A stretch of DNA of 64,000 nucleotides. Source: Agrobacterium tumefaciens. GTDB taxonomy: Bacteria > Pseudomonadota > Alphaproteobacteria > Rhizobiales > Rhizobiaceae. The notes beneath the pieces are model-generated. The model was given only the letters and a program-made list of their open reading frames with translations. It had not been told where the DNA came from and did no database searches. A program made the translations under genes and the position numbers. Where the stretch lies: NCBI RefSeq assembly GCF_000834635.1, contig NZ_JXQV01000012.1, forward strand, positions 310,001 through 374,000, written 5' to 3'. Below, in pieces: positions 28,447-36,377 of the stretch (positions are counted from its first letter, which is position 1; every line of letters starts with the position of its first letter).

Positions 28447-29184
28447 ATGACTATCGAGAGACGTCTTACTGAACGCACTGGTAAGCTGATTTACGGCGCG
28501 GCGTTCGCACTTTTGGCCTTTTTTGCCATGCCGACGCGCAAAAGCGAGGCTGCAAGCTGCCGTGCCGAGGCCTCTGCCCAGATCGACTGGAGCAAATGCA
28601 ACAAACGGCTTCTGATGCTGGGTGGCAGTGTTCTGGACGGCGCGGATTTGCGCGCAACCGACTTCACCTTCACCGATCTTCGCGGCTCCTCGTTCAAGAA
28701 GGCCAATCTTGAAAAAGCCAAGCTCATCCGCACATCACTGGCCTCATCGCAATTGCAGGATGGCAATTTCACCAAGGTGGAAGCCTATCGCGGTGATTTC
28801 AGCGATGCGAATGCGGAGAACGCCAAATTCTACGGCGCGGAAATGCAGCGCGCCAATTTTCAGAACGCAAAGCTCGTCGGTGCCGATTTCAGCAAGGCTG
28901 AACTGGGCCGTGCGGATTTTGAGGGCGCGGAGCTGACAGGCACGAAGTTCACCATGTCCAATCTCTCACGCTCGCGCTTTGAGGGTGCGACCTTCACCGG
29001 GCCGATTGATTTTGCCAATGCTTTCCTTCTTCTGGCACGTATCGAGGGACTGGACCTTTCCACGGCGACGGGCCTTGATCAGAAACAGATCGACATTGCC
29101 TGTGGCGACGCCAAGACCAAACTTCCGCAGGGTTTGACGACACCGACCTCATGGCCCTGCCCGGAAGACCCTGACGAGGACTGA
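28447..29184 (+). CDS. Exported pentapeptide-repeat protein
   Basis: This is a 245-residue protein. I use the ATG at 28447, preceded by GGGAGCAGG; the open frame upstream has no such site. A signal peptide (about residues 14-37, ending near SEA) is followed by cysteines at CRAEA and SKCNK, then some 20 tandem A(D/N)LXX-type pentapeptides between about residues 60 and 205 (for example GADLRATDF and KANLEKAKL), which form a right-handed beta-helix. The tail has a further Cys pair. No enzymatic motif is visible. It is two bases upstream of the aldehyde dehydrogenase gene and probably in the same transcript. Confidence 0.85.
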   Translation: MTIERRLTERTGKLIYGAAFALLAFFAMPTRKSEAASCRAEASAQIDWSKCNKRLLMLGGSVLDGADLRATDFTFTDLRGSSFKKANLEKAKLIRTSLASSQLQDGNFTKVEAYRGDFSDANAENAKFYGAEMQRANFQNAKLVGADFSKAELGRADFEGAELTGTKFTMSNLSRSRFEGATFTGPIDFANAFLLLARIEGLDLSTATGLDQKQIDIACGDAKTKLPQGLTTPTSWPCPEDPDED

Positions 29185-29186
29185 GA

Positions 29187-30590
29187 ATGAGCGCCGGTGA
29201 TGTCATCGCCAAGCAAAGAGCCGCCTTTTTGCGCGATGCACCGCCGGGCCTCGAGGCACGAAGGGGCGATCTGAAAGCCTTGAGGGCTGCGATTATCGCC
29301 CGAAGGCGCGATATCGAACACGCCATCGATGCGGATTTCGACGGGCGCTCGCCACGCGAAACGGCGCTGGTGGAGGTCTTTGGCGCGGTGCAGGCCATTG
29401 ATTACCTCTCCCGCAATCTCAAACGCTTCATGAAGCCTGAACGCCGCCATGTGCCGCCGACATTCCAGCTTGGCCGCGCCTATGTCGAGTATCAACCGCT
29501 GGGCGTTATCGGCATCCTGTCGCCGTGGAATTATCCGTTTCTGCTGGCCATCGTGCCACTCGCAACGGCGCTGGCTGCCGGAAACAGGGCAATGCTGAAA
29601 CCTTCCGAACTCACGCCGCGCACCAGCCTTTTGATAAAGGAGATGCTGGCGAGAATCTTCCCGGAAGAAAAGGTCGCGGTCATACTGGGGGATGCGCAGA
29701 CGGGCGCGGATTTCAGTGGGCTTGCCTTTGACCATCTGCTGTTTACCGGCAGCACGCAGGTCGGCCGCAGCGTGATGAAGGCTGCTAGCGAAAACCTTGT
29801 GCCGGTGACGCTGGAGCTGGGTGGAAAAAGCCCCGCCATCATCGAAAAGGGCCATGTGACGGACGCGCATGCAGGCTCCATCGTGTTCGGAAAGCTGACC
29901 AATGCGGGCCAAACCTGCGTCGCGCCGGATTATCTCTTCGTCCATGAGGATGATGTCTCTGCGTTTACAGATGTTTTTCAGCGGGCCGTGGCAAAATCCT
30001 ATCCGCAGGGGGTGATGAGCCGCGATTATGCGTCCGTCATCAACGAACGGCATTTTGCGCGGCTGAATGCCCTGCTGGATGATGCGCGGCAAAAGGGTGC
30101 TCGGGTTGTTGAGGTCAGTAGCATTCCTGCGTCGTCGGCTGCCAACCGGACGCGTGTGCTGGCGCCGCATCTGGTGTTTGATGTCAGCGACGACATGATG
30201 GTGATGCGCGACGAGATTTTCGGGCCGATCCTGCCGGTACTCACCTATCGAGATATCGACGAGGTGATTGCCACCATCAATGCCAGACCACGGCCTCTGG
30301 CACTTTACATGTTTGGTGACGCCAACGGCGAAGCCTGCCGCGCCGTGCTGGCGCGCACCACCTCGGGCAGTGCCGGCATCAACAACACCATGCTGCATGT
30401 GGCGCAGGATGACCTGCCTTTCGGCGGCGTTGGGGCGAGCGGCATCGGCGCTTATCATGGCATCGAAGGCTTTCGGCGCATGAGCCACGCCAAGGGTATT
30501 TTCGTTCAAGGCAAATGGAGCCTGCCAAGCCTGTTGCGTGCGCCGTTCGGGCGTCTTACAGATTGGGCACTGGCCTTTTTATTGCGCTAA
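29187..30590 (+). CDS. Coniferyl-aldehyde-dehydrogenase-type ALDH
   Basis: This is an NAD(P)-dependent aldehyde dehydrogenase of 467 residues, the short form typical of the CalB/ALDH3-like group that oxidises coniferyl and other aromatic aldehydes to acids. Visible motifs are PWNYPF, the cofactor region FTGSTQVGR, the catalytic glutamate in LELGGKSP, the catalytic cysteine in NAGQTCVAP, and EIFGPILPV. The C-terminal end carries a hydrophobic stretch ([10 protein letters not shown]), consistent with membrane contact as in ALDH3 proteins. The start lies two bases after the stop of the pentapeptide gene. Confidence 0.88.
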   Translation: MSAGDVIAKQRAAFLRDAPPGLEARRGDLKALRAAIIARRRDIEHAIDADFDGRSPRETALVEVFGAVQAIDYLSRNLKRFMKPERRHVPPTFQLGRAYVEYQPLGVIGILSPWNYPFLLAIVPLATALAAGNRAMLKPSELTPRTSLLIKEMLARIFPEEKVAVILGDAQTGADFSGLAFDHLLFTGSTQVGRSVMKAASENLVPVTLELGGKSPAIIEKGHVTDAHAGSIVFGKLTNAGQTCVAPDYLFVHEDDVSAFTDVFQRAVAKSYPQGVMSRDYASVINERHFARLNALLDDARQKGARVVEVSSIPASSAANRTRVLAPHLVFDVSDDMMVMRDEIFGPILPVLTYRDIDEVIATINARPRPLALYMFGDANGEACRAVLARTTSGSAGINNTMLHVAQDDLPFGGVGASGIGAYHGIEGFRRMSHAKGIFVQGKWSLPSLLRAPFGRLTDWALAFLLR

Positions 30591-30675
30591 AGAAATATTT
30601 TGCATTGCAACATGGAACTGCCCGGATTGCTTCATAACGTCGCGTCCAGGGATACTTAGTCAGGGACGCACAAGC

Positions 30676-31515
30676 ATGACAATTGGTTGGATCGAGGCGG
30701 CGATTCTCGGTTTCATTCAGGGACTCACGGAGTTCCTGCCCATCTCTTCCAGCGCCCATCTGCGCATTGCGGGCGAATTTCTGCCCTCCGGCACCGATCC
30801 GGGTGCAGCCTTTACGGCCATCATCCAGATTGGCACCGAACTGGCGGTTCTGGTTTATTTCTGGTCAGACATCATGCGCATTGCCAATGCCTGGCTGCGC
30901 CAGAACCTGCGGATCGGCGGCAGTTTCGACCCCGCAGATGTGCGGATGGGCTGGATGATCATCGTTGGTTCGGTGCCCATCGTGCTGCTAGGACTGGTGT
31001 TCAAGGATGCTATCGAGCACTCGCTGCGCAACCTCTATATCACCGCCGTCATGCTCATCGTCTTCGGCTTCATTCTCGGCTATGCCGACAGGATCGGCCA
31101 GAAGAAGTACCCGATCAAGAAGCTGATCTGGCGTGATGCCGTTCTGTTCGGTTTCGCGCAGGCCATGGCCCTCATTCCCGGTGTGTCCCGTTCCGGCGGC
31201 ACCATTACCGCTGGTTTGTTTCTGGGTTATACGCGTGAAGCGGCTGCCCGCTATTCCTTTCTGCTGGCCATTCCCGCCGTCTTCGGCTCCGGTTTTTACC
31301 AGCTATTCAAGAGCATCGGGCAGGACAACCCTGTTGGCTGGGGGCCGACGGCGCTTGCGACCGTCATTTCCTTCTTCGTCGGTTATGCTGTCATCGTCTT
31401 CTTCCTGAAACTGGTGTCGACCAAGAGCTACATGCCATTCGTCTGGTATCGCGTGGGCCTAGGCGTCGTGCTTCTTGTGCTGCTGGGCACGGGCGCTATC
31501 AGCGCCACGGCGTAA
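30676..31515 (+). CDS. uppP: Undecaprenyl-diphosphatase (UppP/BacA)
   Basis: UppP recycles undecaprenyl diphosphate, the lipid carrier of cell-wall and surface polysaccharide synthesis, in the inner membrane. I use the ATG at 30676 ([10 protein letters not shown]), since the family begins here; an upstream open frame overlaps the previous gene. The 279-residue protein has about eight helices and both signature regions: [14 protein letters not shown] (residues 16-29) and PGVSRSGGT (178-186). A strong terminator follows 14 bases after the stop. Confidence 0.95.
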   Translation: MTIGWIEAAILGFIQGLTEFLPISSSAHLRIAGEFLPSGTDPGAAFTAIIQIGTELAVLVYFWSDIMRIANAWLRQNLRIGGSFDPADVRMGWMIIVGSVPIVLLGLVFKDAIEHSLRNLYITAVMLIVFGFILGYADRIGQKKYPIKKLIWRDAVLFGFAQAMALIPGVSRSGGTITAGLFLGYTREAAARYSFLLAIPAVFGSGFYQLFKSIGQDNPVGWGPTALATVISFFVGYAVIVFFLKLVSTKSYMPFVWYRVGLGVVLLVLLGTGAISATA

Positions 31516-31529
31516 TCTCGGTTTCGATA

Positions 31530-31563
31530 CGCCTGCCGGTGCAAACCGGCAGGCGACGATTTT
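31530..31563 (+). terminator. Rho-independent terminator of uppP
   Basis: A perfect 11-bp stem CGCCTGCCGGT/ACCGGCAGGCG closes a 4-base loop (GCAA) and is followed by ACGATTTTTC. It separates uppP from the ABC transporter operon. Confidence 0.9.
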
Positions 31564-31686
31564 TCTTGAAATCTTTTCCTCGGAATGATTTTTCATGACG
31601 GATGTGCAATAGAGCCGTTTATTGCGCGGCAAATTTCTTTTGCTTCTGTAAGTATCATCCGAAATCAGGACAGTCGGGACCCATTG

Positions 31687-32466
31687 ATGAGCATTGAAGG
31701 CGGTTACGCGCTTGATGTGGAAGATATCCACAAGAGCTTCGGTACCAATGAGGTTCTGAAAGGCATTTCGCTTAAAGCCCGCAAGGGTGATGTTATCTCG
31801 ATCATTGGTTCGTCCGGTTCCGGCAAGAGCACGTTTCTGCGCTGCATCAACTTTCTCGAAATGCCCGACCGTGGCCGCGTCACTGTCAATGGTGAAGAGG
31901 TCGCGGTCCGCATTGGCCGTGATGGCAAGGCCGTGCCGAAAAGCTGGCGGCAGGTGGAACGCTTGCGCACTGGGCTTGGCATGGTGTTTCAGAATTTCAA
32001 TCTCTGGGCACACCGCACGGTGCTGGAAAACATCATCGAAGCGCCTGTGCATGTGATGGGCGTGAAGCGGCAGGATGCGATTGAGAAAGCCGAAGCGCTG
32101 CTCAACAAGGTCGGGCTTTACGACAAGCGGGATGTCTACCCCGCCTTTCTCTCCGGTGGCCAGCAACAGCGGGCCGCGATTGCGCGTGCGTTGTGCGTGG
32201 AACCTGCCGTGATGCTATTTGATGAACCGACCTCCGCGCTGGACCCGGAACTGGTGGGCGAGGTGCTGAAGGTGATCCGCGATCTGGCCGAAGAGGGCCG
32301 CACCATGCTTCTGGTCACGCATGAGATGCGCTTTGCCCGCGATGTCTCCAGCCACGTCATGTTCCTGCATCAGGGCCGCGTGGAAGAAGAGGGCGCGCCC
32401 GAGCAGGTCTTTGGCAACCCGACCAGCACGCGCACCAGAGATTTTACCGGCGCCATCGCCAATTGA
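31687..32466 (+). CDS. Polar amino acid ABC transporter, ATP-binding subunit
   Basis: This is the ATPase of an amino acid importer of the HisP/OccP type. The ATG at 31687 gives 259 residues, with Walker A GSSGSGKST, signature LSGGQQQR, Walker B VMLFDEPTSALDP and the switch histidine in LVTHEMRF. The insertion VRIGRDGKAVPKS after the Walker A strand is typical of the basic amino acid/opine subgroup. A longer frame upstream lacks the fold. Its stop lies 32 bases before the binding-protein gene, so it opens the five-gene unit that ends with the methyltransferase. Confidence 0.93.
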   Translation: MSIEGGYALDVEDIHKSFGTNEVLKGISLKARKGDVISIIGSSGSGKSTFLRCINFLEMPDRGRVTVNGEEVAVRIGRDGKAVPKSWRQVERLRTGLGMVFQNFNLWAHRTVLENIIEAPVHVMGVKRQDAIEKAEALLNKVGLYDKRDVYPAFLSGGQQQRAAIARALCVEPAVMLFDEPTSALDPELVGEVLKVIRDLAEEGRTMLLVTHEMRFARDVSSHVMFLHQGRVEEEGAPEQVFGNPTSTRTRDFTGAIAN

Positions 32467-32498
32467 TGTATTCGATATTCCAACAGGAGAAATTTAAG

Positions 32499-33272
32499 AT
32501 GAAATTGTTCGCCACGCTCATCGCCGGATCGGCATTTGCGCTTTCTGCCTTCACGGCCAGCGCCGATGTGCGCTTCGGCATCATGAACGAATCCTACCCG
32601 CCATTCTTCGCCAAGGATGCTTCCGGTAAGTGGCAGGGCTGGGAAATCGACCTCATGGACGCCGTTTGCGCGGAAATGAAGGAGAAATGCTCCATCGTTG
32701 AGCTCTCCTGGGATGGCCTTATTCCAGCACTTGAGGCCAAGAAGTTCGACGTCATCTGGTCTTCCATGTCCAACACGCAGGAACGCCAGAAGGTCATCAC
32801 CTTCACCGACAAATATTACAACACGCCCAGCAAGCTGATCGGTGCCAAGGACGGCAAGCCGGGCGCGACCGCAGACGACGTGAAGGGCAAGACCATCGGC
32901 ATTCAGGTCTCGACCATCCAGTCCGCCTATTATGCCAAGTATTTCAAGGATGTGGCTGACGAAAAGACCTACCAGACGCTGGACGAAGCCTTCCAGGATC
33001 TGGCAGCCGGTCGTATCGATTACGTCTTCGGCGATTCCCTCGTTCTCGATGCCTTCGTGAAAAGCGATGCGGGCAAGGATTGCTGCGCGGATGCTGGCAA
33101 TGTGGCTGACGACAAGGAAATCCTGGGTCTGGGCGTTTCCGGCGGTCTCCGCAAGGACGATACCGAGCTGAAGCAGCAGCTGAATGCCGCTCTTGCTGCC
33201 GTTCGCGCAAGCGGCAAATATGACGAAATCACCAAGAAGTACTTCACCTTCGACATCTACGGCGCGAAGTAA
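32499..33272 (+). CDS. Polar amino acid ABC transporter, periplasmic binding protein
   Basis: This is the solute receptor of the importer. The ATG at 32499 follows AGGAGA with a suitable spacer and opens on a signal peptide (MKLFATLIAG..., cleavage near residue 22, TASA). The mature 235 residues have the type II SBP fold with the usual opening RFGIMNESYPPF and lobes joined near residues 110 and 210. It resembles the lysine/arginine/ornithine/opine group; the true ligand is unknown, and the linked methyltransferase hints at a methylated sulfur amino acid or betaine. Confidence 0.92.
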   Translation: MKLFATLIAGSAFALSAFTASADVRFGIMNESYPPFFAKDASGKWQGWEIDLMDAVCAEMKEKCSIVELSWDGLIPALEAKKFDVIWSSMSNTQERQKVITFTDKYYNTPSKLIGAKDGKPGATADDVKGKTIGIQVSTIQSAYYAKYFKDVADEKTYQTLDEAFQDLAAGRIDYVFGDSLVLDAFVKSDAGKDCCADAGNVADDKEILGLGVSGGLRKDDTELKQQLNAALAAVRASGKYDEITKKYFTFDIYGAK

Positions 33273-33289
33273 GCTGATCGGTCGAGTTG

Positions 33290-34012
33290 ATGGCAAGCAT
33301 TGAAACCATGGTTCAACTTCTGTCGCCCTATCCTCCGGGATGGGGTGGCACGCTGTTGAAGGGTGCCGTTTCCACGCTTGCCATTTCCGCCGGTGCCTAT
33401 CTCATCGGCATCATCATCGGGATGGCCGGTGCGCTGGGCAAGCTTTCCGGCAACAGACCGCTGGGCATGGTGCTCAGCTTCTACACGACGATGATCCGGG
33501 CCGTGCCGGAGCTCATCCTGATTGTCGGGCTCTATTATGCCGGAACCGATGGCCTGAATCGGCTGCTGCAATGGGCCGGAATGCCGCCGCTTGAAATCAA
33601 CGGTTTCGCCGCCGCCATCGCCGTTCTGGGCTTTGTGCAGGGTGCCTATATGACTGAGGTTCTGCGTGGTGCAATCCTTGCCATTCCAGCGGGACAGATC
33701 GAGGCGGCGCGTGCCTTCGGCATGTCGCCCTTTCTGCGCTTCCGCCGTGTCGTGGTGCCCGCACTGGTGCCGAATGCCCTGCCGGGATTGTCCAATCTTT
33801 GGCTGGCGGTGACGAAAGACAGCGCGCTGGTGGCCGTTGTCGGTTATCAGGAACTGGCGCTGGCGACGCGGCTCGCGGGTGCCAGCACCAAGCAATATTT
33901 CCTTTTCTTCGCAGCGGCAGCGCTCATGTATCTGGCGATCACGCTGGTTTCCAACCTCGTCTTTTCTTTGATCGAGCGCCGGGTGCGGCGCGGCCAACCG
34001 GCGTTGGCCTGA
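33290..34012 (+). CDS. Polar amino acid ABC transporter, permease 1
   Basis: This is a 240-residue HisQ/HisM-type permease with about five helices. A TTG three bases earlier could also serve as start. The coupling (EAA) loop that contacts the ATPase reads AGQIEAARAFGMSPFLRF, and an RAVPELILI segment marks the first conserved helix region. It lies 17 bases after the binding-protein gene and 9 bases before the second permease. Confidence 0.92.
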   Translation: MASIETMVQLLSPYPPGWGGTLLKGAVSTLAISAGAYLIGIIIGMAGALGKLSGNRPLGMVLSFYTTMIRAVPELILIVGLYYAGTDGLNRLLQWAGMPPLEINGFAAAIAVLGFVQGAYMTEVLRGAILAIPAGQIEAARAFGMSPFLRFRRVVVPALVPNALPGLSNLWLAVTKDSALVAVVGYQELALATRLAGASTKQYFLFFAAAALMYLAITLVSNLVFSLIERRVRRGQPALA

Positions 34013-34021
34013 GGAGACATG

Positions 34022-34711
34022 ATGGAATTCTCCTGGATCGAGAAATACTGGCCGCTGCTGCTTTCCGGCGCTTACCAGACCGTGGCGCTGCTGGTCATTT
34101 CCGTCAGCATCGGTTTCATCCTCGCCATCGGGCTGGCGTTTGCGCAGGTCAGCGGTGGCAGGCTGACGCGGATGCTGGCACGCGGCTATTGCACCTTCTT
34201 TCGCGGCACGCCGCTGCTCATCCAACTCTGGCTGCTCTATTATGGCGTCGGCTCGCTGCTGCCGATGATACCCGGCTTGCGGCAAAGCTTCATGTGGCCG
34301 GTTCTGCGCGAAGGCTTCTTCTTCGCCGCCGTGAGCTTTACCCTGAACTATGCGGCCTATGAGGCCGAGGTGTTGCGCGGCGCGCTATTGGCCGTGCCGA
34401 AGGGTGAGCTGGAGGCGGGCAGGGCGTTCGGCATGGGTCGTTTCACGCTCATCCGCCGCATCTGGCTACCCCGTGCCATCCGCATCGCCTTGCCGACCAT
34501 TGCGGGCGAAGTGGTGATGCAGTTGAAAGCCACGCCGCTTGCCTTCACCGTTACCGTCATGGATCTCTACGCCGTGGCTTACAAGGTCCGGCAGGATACG
34601 CTGCTGGTCTATGAGCCGCTGTTGGTCGTCACCGTTTTCTATCTCATCCTCACCGCCATCATCGTGCGCTGTTTCGGCTTTGTCGAAGCGCAGGTGCCGC
34701 AGCGGCGATAA
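34022..34711 (+). CDS. Polar amino acid ABC transporter, permease 2
   Basis: This is the second HisM-type permease, 229 residues. Two ATGs lie three bases apart at 34019 and 34022; the AGGAG at 34012 suits 34022 better. The conserved RGTPLLIQLWLLYYG segment and the EAA loop KGELEAGRAFGMGRFTLIRRI are present. The pair of permeases should form the heterodimeric channel of the importer. The methyltransferase gene follows after 19 bases. Confidence 0.92.
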   Translation: MEFSWIEKYWPLLLSGAYQTVALLVISVSIGFILAIGLAFAQVSGGRLTRMLARGYCTFFRGTPLLIQLWLLYYGVGSLLPMIPGLRQSFMWPVLREGFFFAAVSFTLNYAAYEAEVLRGALLAVPKGELEAGRAFGMGRFTLIRRIWLPRAIRIALPTIAGEVVMQLKATPLAFTVTVMDLYAVAYKVRQDTLLVYEPLLVVTVFYLILTAIIVRCFGFVEAQVPQRR

Positions 34712-34730
34712 TAATCCAAGGAGTTTTCAC

Positions 34731-35639
34731 ATGGGCGATATCCGTATTCTCGACGGCGGCATGAGCCGCGAATTGCAACGGCTGGGCGCGCAGCTGAAAC
34801 AGCCGGAATGGTCGGCCCTGGCGCTGATCGACACGCCCGATATCGTGCGTCAGGTGCATGCGGAGTTTATCGAGGCCGGTGCCGATGTCGTCACCACCAA
34901 TTCCTACGCGCTGGTGCCGTTTCACATTGGTGAAGAGCGCTTCCAGAAAGAAGGCGCATCGCTGATTGCGCTGTCCGGCAAGCTTGCCCGCGAAGCAGCG
35001 GATGCGTCGGGCCGCAAGGTCACCGTCGCCGGTGGACTGCCGCCGATCTTCGGCTCCTACGAACCGCAGAATTTCGACGCATCCCGCGTGCAGGATTACC
35101 TCAAGGTTCTCGTCGAAAACCTCGCTCCCCATGTCGATGTGTGGCTGGGTGAAACGCTGAGCCTTATTGCTGAAGGTGATGCGGTGCGCGAAGCCGTGGC
35201 TGAGACGGCCAAGCCATTCTGGGTTTCCTTCACTCTGAACGACGATGCCGCACAGGTGGACGGAAACGAACCGCAGCTTCGCTCTGGCGAAACGGTGCGG
35301 GCGGCAGCCGAATGGGCCGCAGGCTCAGGCGCTGCGGCGCTGCTGTTCAATTGCAGCAAGCCGGAAGTCATGAAAGCCGCTGTGGAAACTGCCGCATCCG
35401 TCTTCAAGGACAAGGGCGTCTCCATCGAAATCGGCGTCTACGCCAATGCTTTCGAAGGCGAACAGGGCGACGCCGCCGCCAATGAAGGCTTGCACGAAAC
35501 CCGCGCCGACCTGACCGACGACGCCTATTCCCGCTTCGCCTGCACCTGGGCAGAAGCCGGCGCCACCATGATCGGCGGCTGCTGCGGAATTGGCGCTGCC
35601 CATATTCACACGGTTGCGGGTGCTCTTCGGGCGCGGTGA
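34731..35639 (+). CDS. Homocysteine S-methyltransferase family protein (MmuM-like)
   Basis: This enzyme moves a methyl group from a donor such as S-methylmethionine, or a betaine, to homocysteine and forms methionine. I use the ATG at 34731 behind AAGGAG; the larger upstream frame overlaps the permease gene. The 302-residue protein shows the start ILDGGMSRELQRLG, the first zinc cysteine in FNCSKP and the paired zinc cysteines in IGGCCGIG. It ends a five-gene unit with an amino acid ABC importer, which makes imported methyl donor or homocysteine precursor a plausible substrate. A cobalamin or folate domain is absent. Confidence 0.9.
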   Translation: MGDIRILDGGMSRELQRLGAQLKQPEWSALALIDTPDIVRQVHAEFIEAGADVVTTNSYALVPFHIGEERFQKEGASLIALSGKLAREAADASGRKVTVAGGLPPIFGSYEPQNFDASRVQDYLKVLVENLAPHVDVWLGETLSLIAEGDAVREAVAETAKPFWVSFTLNDDAAQVDGNEPQLRSGETVRAAAEWAAGSGAAALLFNCSKPEVMKAAVETAASVFKDKGVSIEIGVYANAFEGEQGDAAANEGLHETRADLTDDAYSRFACTWAEAGATMIGGCCGIGAAHIHTVAGALRAR

Positions 35640-35670
35640 ATTGATAGGGCGCTGCTTGAGATGGTTTTTC

Positions 35671-35952
35671 TCACGCAGCGTCCAAGACCCGCATTTCAAC
35701 ATGAAGGCCAGCTGCCGCTACCATATTGACCAACGTATCAAGCCCGAACAGGTTGATCTTTCCGCGCAACAGGTCAGATATACGGGGTTGGGTAACGCCA
35801 AGTGTGCGTGCCGCTTCACTTTGTGTCCATCCCTTGGCCTTGATGTGCCGCTCAAGTGCCATCATCAGTGTCGAGCGCAGCTTCATGTTTTCCGCTTCGG
35901 CGGTCGTGTCTTCTATGGCATCCCAAATGCTCTCGAAAGGTGCGTTGCTCAT
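35671..35952 (-). CDS. XRE-family antitoxin (HigA-like)
   Basis: This is a 93-residue protein with a C-terminal helix-turn-helix (KGWTQSEAARTLGVTQPRIS, about residues 42-61) and the family ending LDTLVNMVAAAG. I start it at the ATG at 35952, which overlaps the toxin stop by four bases; the longer frame lies within the toxin gene. Second position behind a RelE-fold toxin is the order of higBA-type modules. It should bind and neutralise the toxin and repress the shared promoter. Confidence 0.88.
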   Translation of the reverse strand: MSNAPFESIWDAIEDTTAEAENMKLRSTLMMALERHIKAKGWTQSEAARTLGVTQPRISDLLRGKINLFGLDTLVNMVAAAGLHVEMRVLDAA

Positions 35953-36278
35953 TGGCCTAATTCCTTCACCAGATCGCTGTAGCGTTTCGTCGCAAGATCT
36001 ATATCTGCCTTGCTGGTCTTTTGAGTCTTCTTTTGAAAGCAATGCAGGACGTAGATCGCGTCGCTGAATTTGGCGACGTAGATCACCCGAAACGCACCGC
36101 TTTCATCCCTGATCCGTATTTCCTGAACACCCTTTCCGATGGTCGCCATTGGTTTCCAATCGGCAGGCATCTGCTCATGCTGGACCTTGTCCAACTGATA
36201 GCCAGCTTCGCGGCGCGCCGTTTCGGGAAACGAACGTAGATCACCCAGAGCACTGCCACGAAACCTGATCGTCTTCAT
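35949..36278 (-). CDS. RelE/HigB-type toxin (phage Gp49-like family)
   Basis: This is a 109-residue toxin-like protein, read from ATG 36278; residues further upstream in the frame overlap the promoter. It has the Gp49/HigB pattern: IRFRGSALGDLRSFP, EAGYQLDKVQ, the strand-turn GVQEIRIRDESGAFRVIYVAKF, and CFQKKTQKTSKADIDLA. RelE-fold members cleave mRNA on the ribosome or inhibit gyrase, but no activity can be assigned from sequence. The stop overlaps the antitoxin start (ATGA). Confidence 0.88.
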   Translation of the reverse strand: MKTIRFRGSALGDLRSFPETARREAGYQLDKVQHEQMPADWKPMATIGKGVQEIRIRDESGAFRVIYVAKFSDAIYVLHCFQKKTQKTSKADIDLATKRYSDLVKELGQ

Positions 36279-36284
36279 ATCATG

Positions 36285-36314
36285 ATTATACAAAAAATTA
36301 TATAAATTTGGCAA
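36285..36314 (-). promoter_or_regulatory. Promoter of the toxin-antitoxin unit
   Basis: On the minus strand, TTGCCA and TATAAT are separated by 18 bases; the -10 hexamer lies 6 bases before the toxin ATG, implying a nearly leaderless transcript or a second start. The motif ATTATA is repeated directly at 36285-36290 and 36297-36302, a possible operator for the antitoxin. The segment is markedly AT-rich compared with its surroundings. Confidence 0.55.
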
Positions 36315-36337
36315 GCATGTTCGGTAGATGTCGTTTT

Positions 36338-36360
36338 CGGTCGCGTTACGGACGCGACCG
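36338..36360. other. Perfect 9-bp hairpin after mgtE
   Basis: The arms CGGTCGCGT and ACGCGACCG pair fully around a 5-base loop, 18 bases past the mgtE stop. Read with mgtE there is no U-tract (AAAACGA follows), so it may stabilise the mRNA 3' end or act with Rho, and not as a classical terminator. Confidence 0.5.
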
Positions 36361-36377
36361 GAGGACTTGAGTGTCAC

